64,000 nucleotides of DNA from Bradyrhizobium commune (lineage in GTDB: Bacteria; Pseudomonadota; Alphaproteobacteria; Rhizobiales; Xanthobacteraceae): assembly GCF_015624505.1 (NCBI RefSeq), contig NZ_CP061379.1:4526001-4590000 (forward strand), written 5' to 3'. Shown here piece after piece: positions 15,518 to 23,012 of this stretch. Each line of letters begins with the position of its first letter. The first letter of the stretch is position 1. The position numbers and the translations under genes were made by a program. The notes under the pieces are model-generated. The model had not been told where the DNA came from, searched no databases, and worked only from the letters and a program-made list of their open reading frames with translations.

Positions 15518-17122
15518 TCAGGCCCGACGCACGTTCCAGAACAGGGGCAGGCCCTTGAGCATGCCGGTCAGGTTCTTCTTGTAGGCCGTCGGCTGGTAAA
15601 ACACACCCAGAGGCACATAGGGAACATCGATAAAACACTGCTTCTGCATCTCGACGCCAATCCTGGACTGCGCGGCGGCATCGGGCGCGGCAAACCAGGC
15701 ATCGCGCAACTGCTCGAGCTTCTCGCTCTTGGCCCAGCCGAAGGTCGCCTTGTCGCCGCTGCCGCGAATGAAATTGTGCGCAGACGGATTGAGTTGCGTG
15801 ACGCCGGCGGAATAGGTGCAGAAGGCGCTGTATCCGCCCTTGTCCGGTGTATCTCGGTTGCCCATACGCCGCAGCATCGAGCCCCAGTCCATCACCGCAT
15901 AGTCGAGATTGAAGCCGAGCTTGCGGAACAAATCGGCAGTGACCTCGCTCATCTGGCCGATCACAGGGAAATCGCCCGGCGCGATCAGGACCACTTTCTC
16001 GCCCTTGTAGCCGGCGTCCTTGATCGACTTGACGGCAGCAGCGATGTCCCGGGGACCGGTGAGCGCCTCTATGCCGGCATCGTTGGCCATGTTGCCGCCC
16101 GGCGCGAAGTAGCCGATCTTGTCCCGCCAGAGACTGGTGTCCTCTCCCGCGATCGCGGACATGAAATCCTTCTGGTTGATGGCGGAGAGCACGGCCCGGC
16201 GGATCGCCGGATTGTCGAACGGCGGCTGGGTGTGGTTGAAGCGCAGCACGCCGACATTGCCGATCGGATCGAGCAGCTCGACATTGAGCGCCTTGTTGGC
16301 TTTCAGCGTCGGCAAGAGATCAACGATAGGCTGATCCCACCAGTCGATCTCGCCCTGCTGAAGTGCCGCCGCAGCCGTTGCGGGATCCGGGATCACCTGC
16401 CACTCCACCCTGTCGAAATTGGCGATCTTCGGACCGGCAAGCTGGCTCGGCGTTCCCTCCGGGCGCGGCACGTAACCATCGAAGCGCGTGTAGACCAGAC
16501 GTGCGCCCGGCACGTGCTGATCGGCCTGGAATTTGAACGGGCCGGACCCGATCAACTCCTTGACCGGCGTGACGCTGTCCGTCTGCGCAAGACGTTCCGG
16601 CATGATGAAGGCGACGATGGCGCCGACCTTGCCGAGCGCTTCCGGCAACAGCGGGAACGGCGCTTTCAGACGCCAGCGCACGGTCTTGTCATCCGGCGCC
16701 GAGAGCTCGTCCACCAGATTGAAGAGCGAATTGCCGAAGGCATCGCGCGAGGCCCAGCGCTTCAGGCTTGCCACCACGTCGCGTCCGCGCACGGGCTCGC
16801 CGTCGTGGAATTTCAAGCCGTCGCGCAATGTCATGGTCCATAGCTTGCCGTCGTTCTCGATCGTGTGGCCGGCGACCATCTGCGGCTGAACTTGGAATTT
16901 CTCGTCAACGCCGTAGAGCGTGTCCCAGATCAGGAAGCCGTGGTTGCGATTGACGAGCCCGGTGGTGATCATCGGATCGAGGATCGCCGCATCGGCCTGC
17001 GGCACGAAGCGCAGCACGCGCGAACCTTGCGCGCTGGCGAGCCGCGGCATCGCGAGGGTCGACCCCAAGGCGGCGCCGAGACCGGCGCCCAGTGTGGAAC
17101 GAAGCAGGTCTCGACGGCGCAT
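15518..17122 (-). CDS. ABC transporter substrate-binding protein, peptide/nickel type (family 5)
   Basis: A 534-residue family-5 extracytoplasmic binding protein. The N-terminus has a twin-arginine-like signal (MRRRDLLRSTLGAGLGAALG...ASA), then FVPQADAAILDPMITTGLV. The mature part has the family landmarks LRDGLKFHDGEPVRGRDVV, LIGSGPFKF and RRAVLSAINQ. Such proteins deliver oligopeptides, nickel, opines or other amides to a Dpp/Opp-type permease, but no permease or ATPase gene is adjacent, so it must borrow one encoded elsewhere. It lies between the aminotransferase (19 bases upstream) and the dimethylformamidase-like gene (six bases downstream), suggesting that its ligand is the substrate of those enzymes. 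Confidence 0.88.
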   Translation of the reverse strand: MRRRDLLRSTLGAGLGAALGSTLAMPRLASAQGSRVLRFVPQADAAILDPMITTGLVNRNHGFLIWDTLYGVDEKFQVQPQMVAGHTIENDGKLWTMTLRDGLKFHDGEPVRGRDVVASLKRWASRDAFGNSLFNLVDELSAPDDKTVRWRLKAPFPLLPEALGKVGAIVAFIMPERLAQTDSVTPVKELIGSGPFKFQADQHVPGARLVYTRFDGYVPRPEGTPSQLAGPKIANFDRVEWQVIPDPATAAAALQQGEIDWWDQPIVDLLPTLKANKALNVELLDPIGNVGVLRFNHTQPPFDNPAIRRAVLSAINQKDFMSAIAGEDTSLWRDKIGYFAPGGNMANDAGIEALTGPRDIAAAVKSIKDAGYKGEKVVLIAPGDFPVIGQMSEVTADLFRKLGFNLDYAVMDWGSMLRRMGNRDTPDKGGYSAFCTYSAGVTQLNPSAHNFIRGSGDKATFGWAKSEKLEQLRDAWFAAPDAAAQSRIGVEMQKQCFIDVPYVPLGVFYQPTAYKKNLTGMLKGLPLFWNVRRA

Positions 17123-17141
17123 GCTATAGTCTCCTCAGGGG

Positions 17142-18533
17142 TTACGCAGGTAGACGGTTCTCGGTGAGCCTGGTCTCGACGCTGAGCAAGGTTCGCGCGA
17201 AAAGATCGAGCGCCTCGTCGACCCCGGCTTCGTCGATGATCAGCGGTGGGCAGAACCCGATGGTGTCGCCCATGGCGCGGATGATCAGGCCGTTGTCGAT
17301 CGCGAGCGCGTCGAACATCGCGCCGACCTTCAGCGCGGGACCGAACGCTTGTCGTGTCGCAGGATCGGCGACCAGCTCGACGCCGATCATCAGACCCTCG
17401 CCGCGCACCTGACCCACGATGCGCGAGTCGCGCGCGATCTGGTCGAGCCCGGCGCGGAGCCGACCGCCCATGCGGCGGACATGCGGCACCACATCCATCT
17501 CGTGATAGATCTTCAGTGTTTCGAGCGCGATCGCAGCGCCAACCGGGTGGCCGGAATTGGTGAAGCCGTGGCCGAACAGTTCCCCGCCTTTGTTCATCTC
17601 GGCGAGCGCGTCCCGGATCGGACGTCCGAGCAACACGGCCGACATCGGGAAATAGGACGAGGTGATGCCCTTGGCGAGCGCCACCATGTCCGGTGTCATG
17701 CCGACCGTCTGGCAGCCGAACCAATTGCCGGTGCGGCCGAAACCGCAGACGACCTCATCGCCAAGCACAAGGATGTCGTGACGGCGCAGCACTGCCTCGA
17801 TCTTGGCAAAGTAGCCCTTGGGCGGCACGACGATGCCGCCGCCGGCATTGATCGGCTCGGCGATGAAGCCTGCGATGGTGTCGGGTCCCTCGGCCATGAT
17901 CAGCGCTTCGAGATCGGCGGCGAGGCGGTCGACGAAGGCGGCCTCGCTCTCGCCCGGAAAACTGCCGCGATAGGCATCCGGGCAATGCGTGTGCAGGAAG
18001 CCATCGAGCGGAAGGCCGAATTCGCGGTGCATGCGCGGCAGGCCGCACATCGACGCCGCAACGATGGTCGAGCCGTGGAAACCGCGATCGCGGGCGATGA
18101 TCTTGCGCTTGCCGGGCCTGCCGCGGACGGCGTGATAGACCCAGGCGAGCTTCACCATCGTCTCGGTGGCCTCCGAGCCGGACGTGGCGAAATAGGCCTG
18201 TGCATCCGGGATCGGCGAGATCTCGACCAGCTTCTCGGCGAGGTCGACCGTGTTGTCGGGCGTCTTGTGATTGAAGCTGTGATAGAAGCCGAACTTGTCG
18301 TAGGCCGCCGCCGCTGCCGCTTTCAGCCTCTGCTCGGAAAAGCCGAGCGAGGTGCACCACAGTCCGGCCATCGCTTCCAGATAACGCTTGCCGCCTGCGT
18401 CGTAGACATGGACGCCCTCGCCGCGCGCCATGATCAACGGTCCGATTTCTGCATGACGCTGAGGGTTGGTTTGCGAATGCAGGTGGAATGCGATGTCGCG
18501 CGCCTCGGCTGAATTCAGTCGTCTGTCGGACAC
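17142..18533 (-). CDS. Class III aminotransferase (PLP, omega-transaminase type)
   Basis: A 463-residue fold-type I PLP enzyme of the omega-amino acid:pyruvate / diamine transaminase group. Landmarks: YLEAMAGLW near residue 55, SGSEATETMVKLA (118-130), GFHGST (151-156), D259-E260 in GDEVVCGFGRTG and the Schiff-base Lys288 in ALAKGITSSYFP. I chose the GTG at 18533 because a GGAG lies 9 bases upstream and relatives begin just before the EARDIAFHLH segment; a GTG at 18584 is in frame but would abut the operators with no ribosome site. It moves an amino group from an amine or beta/omega-amino acid to pyruvate or 2-oxoglutarate. It is first in the operon with the binding protein and the amidase-like gene and divergent from a FadR-type regulator. 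Confidence 0.88.
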   Translation of the reverse strand: MSDRRLNSAEARDIAFHLHSQTNPQRHAEIGPLIMARGEGVHVYDAGGKRYLEAMAGLWCTSLGFSEQRLKAAAAAAYDKFGFYHSFNHKTPDNTVDLAEKLVEISPIPDAQAYFATSGSEATETMVKLAWVYHAVRGRPGKRKIIARDRGFHGSTIVAASMCGLPRMHREFGLPLDGFLHTHCPDAYRGSFPGESEAAFVDRLAADLEALIMAEGPDTIAGFIAEPINAGGGIVVPPKGYFAKIEAVLRRHDILVLGDEVVCGFGRTGNWFGCQTVGMTPDMVALAKGITSSYFPMSAVLLGRPIRDALAEMNKGGELFGHGFTNSGHPVGAAIALETLKIYHEMDVVPHVRRMGGRLRAGLDQIARDSRIVGQVRGEGLMIGVELVADPATRQAFGPALKVGAMFDALAIDNGLIIRAMGDTIGFCPPLIIDEAGVDEALDLFARTLLSVETRLTENRLPA

Positions 18534-18589
18534 GTGCGGACGCTCCGTCTTCCTGTCCCGGAGGCCATATGAGGCACCGGGCACCCAGA

Positions 18590-18619
18590 TTGGTCAGTCC
18601 AAATTGGTATGACCAATTT
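18590..18619. promoter_or_regulatory. Tandem FadR-subfamily GntR operators
   Basis: AAATTGGTATGACCAATTT (18601-18619) is a perfect 8-3-8 palindrome. Directly beside it TTGGTCAGTCCAA (18590-18602) is the same site with one mismatch. Both fit the TNGTNNNACNA core of FadR/FCD-type GntR operators. They sit between the divergent aminotransferase and GntR genes, so one element can control both directions. Confidence 0.75.
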
Positions 18620-18660
18620 GCCTTTGGCGCTGCGGCTTGTCAAACTCAAAAAAAGAGCTG

Positions 18661-19416
18661 ATGAGCATCGCAATGTTGCCAGATCCCTCAAAGCCCGAAC
18701 GCAGCTTCGAGATCGTCGCCCGGCGCATCGCCGCAATGGTCCAGGCGAGCTACGGAATCGGCCAACGCCTGCCGGCCGAACGCGACCTCGCCAAAACCTT
18801 TGGCGTGTCGCGGCCGACGGTGCGCGAAGCCATCCTGTCGCTGGCGATGGCCGGGATGCTGAAGGTGCGCAGCAACAGCGGCGTTTACGTGATCAGCCGT
18901 CAGGAAGCCCCGGACGTGCATGCCCTCGAAGGTTTCGGACCGTTCGAGAACCTTGAGGCGCGCCAGCTCATCGAGCCGCAGATCGCGGCGATCGCCGCGC
19001 AACGCGGGTCGGAGATGAGCTTTGCGCAGCTCGCCGAAGCGCTCGCCATGATGCGCTGGGAACACGCGCAGGGACGCGAGGCCGACACGTCAGACCACCG
19101 GTTCCACGTGGTGCTGGCCGAAGCGACGGGGAACGGCACGCTGGTGTCGATTTGCGATTCCCTGTGGCGCGCGCAGACCGAGTCCGGCATCTGGCAGGAG
19201 ATCCACAACCACATGCAGATGGAAGATTATCGTCCCACGTGGCTCCGGGATCACGAGGCCATCTTTGATGCCGTCCAGGCGCGGAACCCGCGCAAGGCGA
19301 GCAGTGCGATGACGCGCCACCTCAACAATATCAGGGATGCATTGATGGGGGCTTCGAATGCCAAATCGATGGCGATGACCAAGTCGTCCGCGACGTCTGC
19401 CAAGAAGATCCGGTGA
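18661..19416 (+). CDS. GntR family regulator, FadR subfamily (FCD domain)
   Basis: A 251-residue regulator. Residues about 8-75 are a GntR winged helix (GQRLPAERDLAKTFGVSRPTVREAILSLAMAGML). The C-terminal helical FCD domain (about 95-230) has the expected metal/ligand positions: an Asp/His pair (DHRFHVVLAEATGN), and RDHEAIFDAVQARN with its His. FCD regulators sense small carboxylates or amino-acid-like molecules and usually repress the adjacent pathway. The start used is ATG 18661; a TTG at 18637 is in frame but less likely. Two matching operators lie 40-70 bases upstream, between it and the aminotransferase operon. Confidence 0.88.
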   Translation: MSIAMLPDPSKPERSFEIVARRIAAMVQASYGIGQRLPAERDLAKTFGVSRPTVREAILSLAMAGMLKVRSNSGVYVISRQEAPDVHALEGFGPFENLEARQLIEPQIAAIAAQRGSEMSFAQLAEALAMMRWEHAQGREADTSDHRFHVVLAEATGNGTLVSICDSLWRAQTESGIWQEIHNHMQMEDYRPTWLRDHEAIFDAVQARNPRKASSAMTRHLNNIRDALMGASNAKSMAMTKSSATSAKKIR

Positions 19417-19653
19417 GACTTTCTGCGATCGAGGAAAGCTTTCGCAAACTCTGCGCTGCGAGACCGCACCAGCAACATCATCGAGTCAAATTGCCGCCGC
19501 ATTGCTGATCGACCTTGGCACAGTCGATATTCGCCGCGTGGGGACAAATCGCGGTGAATACTCGAAGTGGGGTGTTCCGAGTAAAAACAATTGGCCGTCG
19601 GGTGTGCAGTGCGCACAACGATGAGTCACGCCCAAGTCTAGGGAGAAAACGGC

Positions 19654-19755
19654 ATGAAGGAAGCCACCAAGGGGGCGGCCTCGGAAGCGCTCGCGCATAT
19701 GCTGGCGGTGACGGCGATGCTCGTCATCGCCAGCATATTGTTCTACGGGCGGTAG
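19654..19755 (+). CDS. Possible small membrane protein, 33 residues
   Basis: ATG at 19654 to TAG at 19755 with a good ribosome site (GGGAG, 9 bases upstream). The product is a short charged head (MKEATKGAASEALAH) followed by one hydrophobic helix (residues about 16-31, MLAVTAMLVIASILFY) and a basic end (GR): a typical single-span small protein. No family is recognised. The support is the ribosome site and the membrane-like composition only. Confidence 0.4.
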   Translation: MKEATKGAASEALAHMLAVTAMLVIASILFYGR

Positions 19756-19773
19756 TTAGAGTTTTAGAGCTTT

Positions 19774-19856
19774 CGTCATTCCGGGGTGGCTCTCGCACAG
19801 GCCAGGCCCAGAATACCCGTTCCAGGCTCGGTCCTTTGGACCGCCCCCGAATGACG
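19774..19856. repeat. Dispersed repeat with CGTCATTC/GAATGACG ends
   Basis: The element begins CGTCATTCCGGGG and ends CCCCCGAATGACG, forming terminal inverted repeats around about 60 bases that include CAGGCCCAGAAT and GGTCCTTTGGACC. A clearly related element is at 34556-34656. Confidence 0.65.
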
Positions 19857-19862
19857 GATCCG

Positions 19863-20222
19863 CTACTTTCCCTTCGTGAAGAACGGCACCAGCCTTCCAG
19901 CAAAGAGCTTGAAGCTCGCGGTGACCGCATCGCCGATGGCGAGATCGTTCTCACCATGGGCCATCATGCGAAAACCCTCGGCGCAATCGACCAGCAGGAT
20001 GTTGTAGGGCACGTGGGCCCGCGTCTCCGGTGTAGCGGCGCGGCAGACCAGCGAGGTCGCATAGACCCTGCCCTTGCCGCTGGCGCGCGCCTCGCGCGGA
20101 TTACTTGTTCCACAGGCGGCGCAGAAGGCGCGCCGGAAATACTGCACATGGCCGCATGCGGTGCAGGTCTGAAACGTGATCGCCTGCTCGCCTTTGGTCC
20201 AGTCTGCGATTCGTTCGCTCAT
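19863..20222 (-). CDS. Zn-ribbon / OB-fold protein (DUF35 type), thiolase partner
   Basis: A 119-residue protein starting MSERIADW. A rubredoxin-like zinc ribbon is formed by CTACGHVQYFRRAFCAACG (two CxxC pairs, residues about 22-40), followed by an OB-fold (GKGRVYATSLVCRAA ... HVPYNILLVDCAEGFRMMAHG). Such proteins pair with lipid-transfer or thiolase-like subunits and probably hold CoA substrates. Its ATG overlaps the stop of the thiolase-like gene by four bases (ATGA), showing translational coupling. The frame is open upstream, but that part is out of family and overlaps the thiolase gene. Confidence 0.85.
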   Translation of the reverse strand: MSERIADWTKGEQAITFQTCTACGHVQYFRRAFCAACGTSNPREARASGKGRVYATSLVCRAATPETRAHVPYNILLVDCAEGFRMMAHGENDLAIGDAVTASFKLFAGRLVPFFTKGK

Positions 20223-21355
20223 CGCACACGCTCCAGAAACATGCTGACGTGGGACGACAACACGCCACCGTCGCCGTGCAGGAGCGCGATCGAGGCGTCG
20301 CGCACCTGACGATTCGCAGCGCGCTCCGTCATCTGCAAATGCGCCTCGACCAGATGCGCCATCGCGCCGCCGACGCCGCAATGGCCGTAGCTGAGCAACC
20401 CGCCATGGGTGTTGAGCGGCATCGCGCCGTCGCGGCTAAAATGGCCGGCACGCACGCGGGCCGCCGCCTCGCCGCGGCGGGCAAGGCCGAGATCTTCCAG
20501 CAGCATCGCGAGCGTGATGGTGAAACTGTCGTAGATCGCGGCGTAGCGCACATCGGAGATCGCCAGGCCCGTGACCTCCTTGGCGCGTGCGATGGAGATT
20601 TCCGCGCCGAGCTCACTCAATGCTGGCGCAGCCGTGACATGCTGGTGGGTGTGTGCCTGCGCGCAGCCGCGAATGCGCACGCCGGCCTCGCCCGTTCGTT
20701 CCCGGCTGATGACGAAGGCGGCGCCGCCGTCTGACACCGGACAGCAGTCGAGCAGCTTGAGCGGCATCGCCACCGGCTTCGAGGCCATGACGTCAGCAAC
20801 GGTGATGGGATCGTGGAATTGCGCGCCGGGGTGGGAGCAGGCGTGCGCCCGCATCAGCACCGCGAATTCGGCGAGGTCCTCTTCGGTCACACCGTATTCG
20901 TGCATGTAGCGCGTGGCGACGAGGCCGTAATAGGCGGGAATGGTGGCGCCGAGCGGCACCTCGTAATCGGGATGGCCGACCTGCGCCAAAGCCTGTATCG
21001 AGGCATCGCGGCTCTGCCCGGTGAGGCGGTTCTCACCGGCCACCACGAGCACGTTGCGCGCGACGCCGGCGTCGACGAGATGATGCGCGAGCATGGTCAT
21101 CGCGAGGCCGGTGGCGCCACCGACCTGAACGGCGTGGGCGTAAGACGGGCGGATGCCAAAATGCTCGGCGAAGACGGTCGCCAGCATGATGTGCGGCGAG
21201 ACGGTGGAGTAGCCGCAGAGGATGCCGTCGATCTCGGAACGCTTCAGTCCGGCATCGTCGAGCGCGGCTCGCGCCGCTCTGCTCATCAGGTCGAGCGAGG
21301 ACGAACCTTCGTGCTTGCCATAGGGCGTGAGGCCAACGCCGGTGATGAAGCTCAT
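20219..21355 (-). CDS. Thiolase-like lipid-transfer protein
   Basis: A 378-residue thiolase-fold protein of the SCP-x/lipid-transfer group that pairs with OB-fold proteins. It begins MSFITGVGLTPYGKHEGSSSLDLMSRAARAALDDAGL. The region where thiolases carry the nucleophile Cys reads VQVGGATGLAM, with no Cys, so it is unlikely to be a normal thiolase. NTHGGLLSYGHCGVGGAM carries the later His and Cys region. The start at 21355 has GGGAGGG upstream. Stop and next start overlap (ATGA) with the OB-fold gene, and the CoA-transferase gene ends ten bases before this start, so the three are one operon. A role in acyl-CoA side-chain handling is inferred. Confidence 0.82.
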   Translation of the reverse strand: MSFITGVGLTPYGKHEGSSSLDLMSRAARAALDDAGLKRSEIDGILCGYSTVSPHIMLATVFAEHFGIRPSYAHAVQVGGATGLAMTMLAHHLVDAGVARNVLVVAGENRLTGQSRDASIQALAQVGHPDYEVPLGATIPAYYGLVATRYMHEYGVTEEDLAEFAVLMRAHACSHPGAQFHDPITVADVMASKPVAMPLKLLDCCPVSDGGAAFVISRERTGEAGVRIRGCAQAHTHQHVTAAPALSELGAEISIARAKEVTGLAISDVRYAAIYDSFTITLAMLLEDLGLARRGEAAARVRAGHFSRDGAMPLNTHGGLLSYGHCGVGGAMAHLVEAHLQMTERAANRQVRDASIALLHGDGGVLSSHVSMFLERVR

Positions 21356-21365
21356 GGGGCCCTCC

Positions 21366-22565
21366 CTACTCCAGCGCCGAACGCGTGACGCCGTCGCGGA
21401 CCATGGCCGCGATCTCGTCTGCGGAGTAGCCAATCTCGCGCAGGATCTCCGCGCCGTGCTCGTTGAGTCGCGGGGCGAGACGCACCGGCTCTGCTTCGGT
21501 CTCCGACCAGCTCGCGGTGACCTTCATGCTGCGGATCGGGCCCTCGGTCGGATGGTTTACGACCGGGAAGAAGTTGGTCGCCTCCAGATGTTCGTCGTGC
21601 AGGATCGACGCGAGATCGTGCATCGGCATGACCGGCACGTCGGCCTTGGTGAGGAGCTCGATCCATTCCGCCGTGGTGCGCGTCTCGAAGATGCGGGCGA
21701 GCTCGGCATAGACGACGTCGATGTTGGCGGCGCGGCCGGCGAAGGTCGCGAATTTGGGATCGGCGCGCAGATCGGCGCGTCTCGTCGCGTTGAAGAAGTT
21801 TTCCCATTGCTTGTCATTGTAGACGATGACGCTGAGATAACCGTCAGAGGTCTTGTAGGGCCTGCGATCGCGCGAGAGATGGCGGGCATAGCCGCCCTTG
21901 TCGAGCGGCGGCTCGTAGGTGAGCCCGCCCATGTGGTCGCCCATGACAAAGCCGGCCATGGTCTCGAACATCGGGATGTCGACGCGCTGGCCGCGCCCGG
22001 TGCGGTCGCGATGCACGAGGCTGGCGCAGATCGCGCCGACGGCAGTGAGGCCGACGATGCGGTCGACCAGCGCGTTCGGCACGTAGCGCGGCACGCCGTC
22101 GCCGGTCTGCGCCATCAGCGCGGGCAGCGCGGTGGCGCCCTGGATCAGGTCGTCATAGGCGGGCTTTGCGGCGTAGGGGCCGTCCTGGCCGAAGCCGAAC
22201 ACGCCGGCATAGACGAGGCGCGGATTGATTTTCGAGACGACGTCATAGCCGAGCTGGAGCCGCGCCATCGCCTGTGGACGGACGTTGTAGACGAGAACGT
22301 CGGCGTCCTTCAGCAGCCGCAACACGGCCTCGCGCCCCGCCGGCTTCTTCAGATCGAGGCAGATCGAGCGCTTGCTGCGATTGGTGTTGAGGAACACCGG
22401 ACCCATGCCGGCGTGACGGGTCGGGCCGATCAGGCGGGTGACGTCGCCATCGAGCGATTCGACCTTGATGACGTCTGCGCCGTAATCGCCGAGCATCTGG
22501 GTCGCATAAGGCCCCATCAGCACGGTGGTCATGTCGATGACCTTGATGCCCTTCAGCGGCCCCAT
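21366..22565 (-). CDS. CaiB/BaiF family (type III) CoA-transferase
   Basis: A 399-residue family III CoA-transferase. It opens MGPLKGIKVIDMTTVLMGPYATQMLGDYGADVIKVE, the standard N-terminal fold. The segment NTNRSKRSICLDLKKPAGREAVLRLLKDADVLVYN ends in the stretch before the expected catalytic Asp region. GQRVDIPMFETMAGFV and DGYLSVIVYNDKQW also fit. These enzymes move CoA between organic acids through an aspartyl-CoA anhydride. GGGAG upstream supports ATG 22565 rather than the longer frame. It is first in the operon with the thiolase-like and OB-fold genes; substrate unknown. Confidence 0.88.
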   Translation of the reverse strand: MGPLKGIKVIDMTTVLMGPYATQMLGDYGADVIKVESLDGDVTRLIGPTRHAGMGPVFLNTNRSKRSICLDLKKPAGREAVLRLLKDADVLVYNVRPQAMARLQLGYDVVSKINPRLVYAGVFGFGQDGPYAAKPAYDDLIQGATALPALMAQTGDGVPRYVPNALVDRIVGLTAVGAICASLVHRDRTGRGQRVDIPMFETMAGFVMGDHMGGLTYEPPLDKGGYARHLSRDRRPYKTSDGYLSVIVYNDKQWENFFNATRRADLRADPKFATFAGRAANIDVVYAELARIFETRTTAEWIELLTKADVPVMPMHDLASILHDEHLEATNFFPVVNHPTEGPIRSMKVTASWSETEAEPVRLAPRLNEHGAEILREIGYSADEIAAMVRDGVTRSALE

Positions 22566-22686
22566 TCGTTCGCTCCCGATTGCGCGGGCTCGCATTGGCC
22601 CGCGATTTCGGTCCAGCTAAAGGCAGTGACGCCGCGCACGCAAGGGCGGCCAGCGTATGGCCGCATGCGCAGGCCGATGCTTGCTG

Positions 22687-22893
22687 CTATTTCTTCTGGC
22701 GGGATTCACGGACCTTGAGGAGACGGTCGAGCTCTTCGTTCTGCTGGTTGATGCGGTCGGCGATCCGCGACTCGTTCTGCTCGCCGGAGGCGGCCGCGGC
22801 CTGCTCGATGAGCTGGCGGATATTGTCCTCGAGGATCGCGATGCGATCGTTGAGGGCTTCCATGGAGAGTGAATCTTCGTAATCATTGCTCAT
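22687..22893 (-). CDS. Small coiled-coil protein, unknown
   Basis: A 68-residue acidic protein starting MSNDYEDSLSMEALNDRIAILEDNIRQL. Almost the whole length is predicted helical with hydrophobic heptads (IAILEDNIRQLIEQ, then RIADRINQQNEELDRLLKV), so a dimeric coiled coil is likely. The size is like SlyX, but I do not see the SlyX motif and do not assign it. The upstream extension of the frame (to 22980) runs into a repeat and is not coding. It lies alone between the CoA-transferase and thiolase genes. Confidence 0.6.
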   Translation of the reverse strand: MSNDYEDSLSMEALNDRIAILEDNIRQLIEQAAAASGEQNESRIADRINQQNEELDRLLKVRESRQKK

Positions 22894-22920
22894 GATGCAT
22901 CCCCTGCAAATCAAAGAGCA

Positions 22921-23007
22921 GTAAGGTGGGCAAAGCGAAACGTACCCACCATGATCCAACGCAAAGAAAAAGGTGGGCACGGCGCATAGCGCCTTTGCCC
23001 ACCCTAC
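22921..23007. repeat. GTGGGCAAAG hairpin repeat
   Basis: The left end reads GTAAGGTGGGCAAAGCG and the right end GCGCCTTTGCCCACCCTAC, with a second AGGTGGGCACGGCGCATAGCGCC unit inside. It forms a long imperfect hairpin. This is another dispersed repeat type common in Bradyrhizobium intergenic DNA. It lies just after the thiolase stop (23013) on the minus strand and may double as a terminator. Confidence 0.65.
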
Positions 23008-23012
23008 AAGGC

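Larger units (their letters stand above)
19417..19862. other. Intergenic stretch with a small ORF and a repeat
   Basis: The 446 bases between the GntR gene and the OB-fold gene hold a possible 33-codon membrane-protein gene (19654-19755) and a dispersed repeat (19774-19856). From 19417 to 19653 I see nothing assignable. Confidence 0.5.

Noticed and set aside
22687..22893. SlyX annotation for the small coiled-coil protein
   Set aside because: Length and coiled coil fit, but I cannot see the conserved SlyX C-terminal motif, so it is left unassigned.
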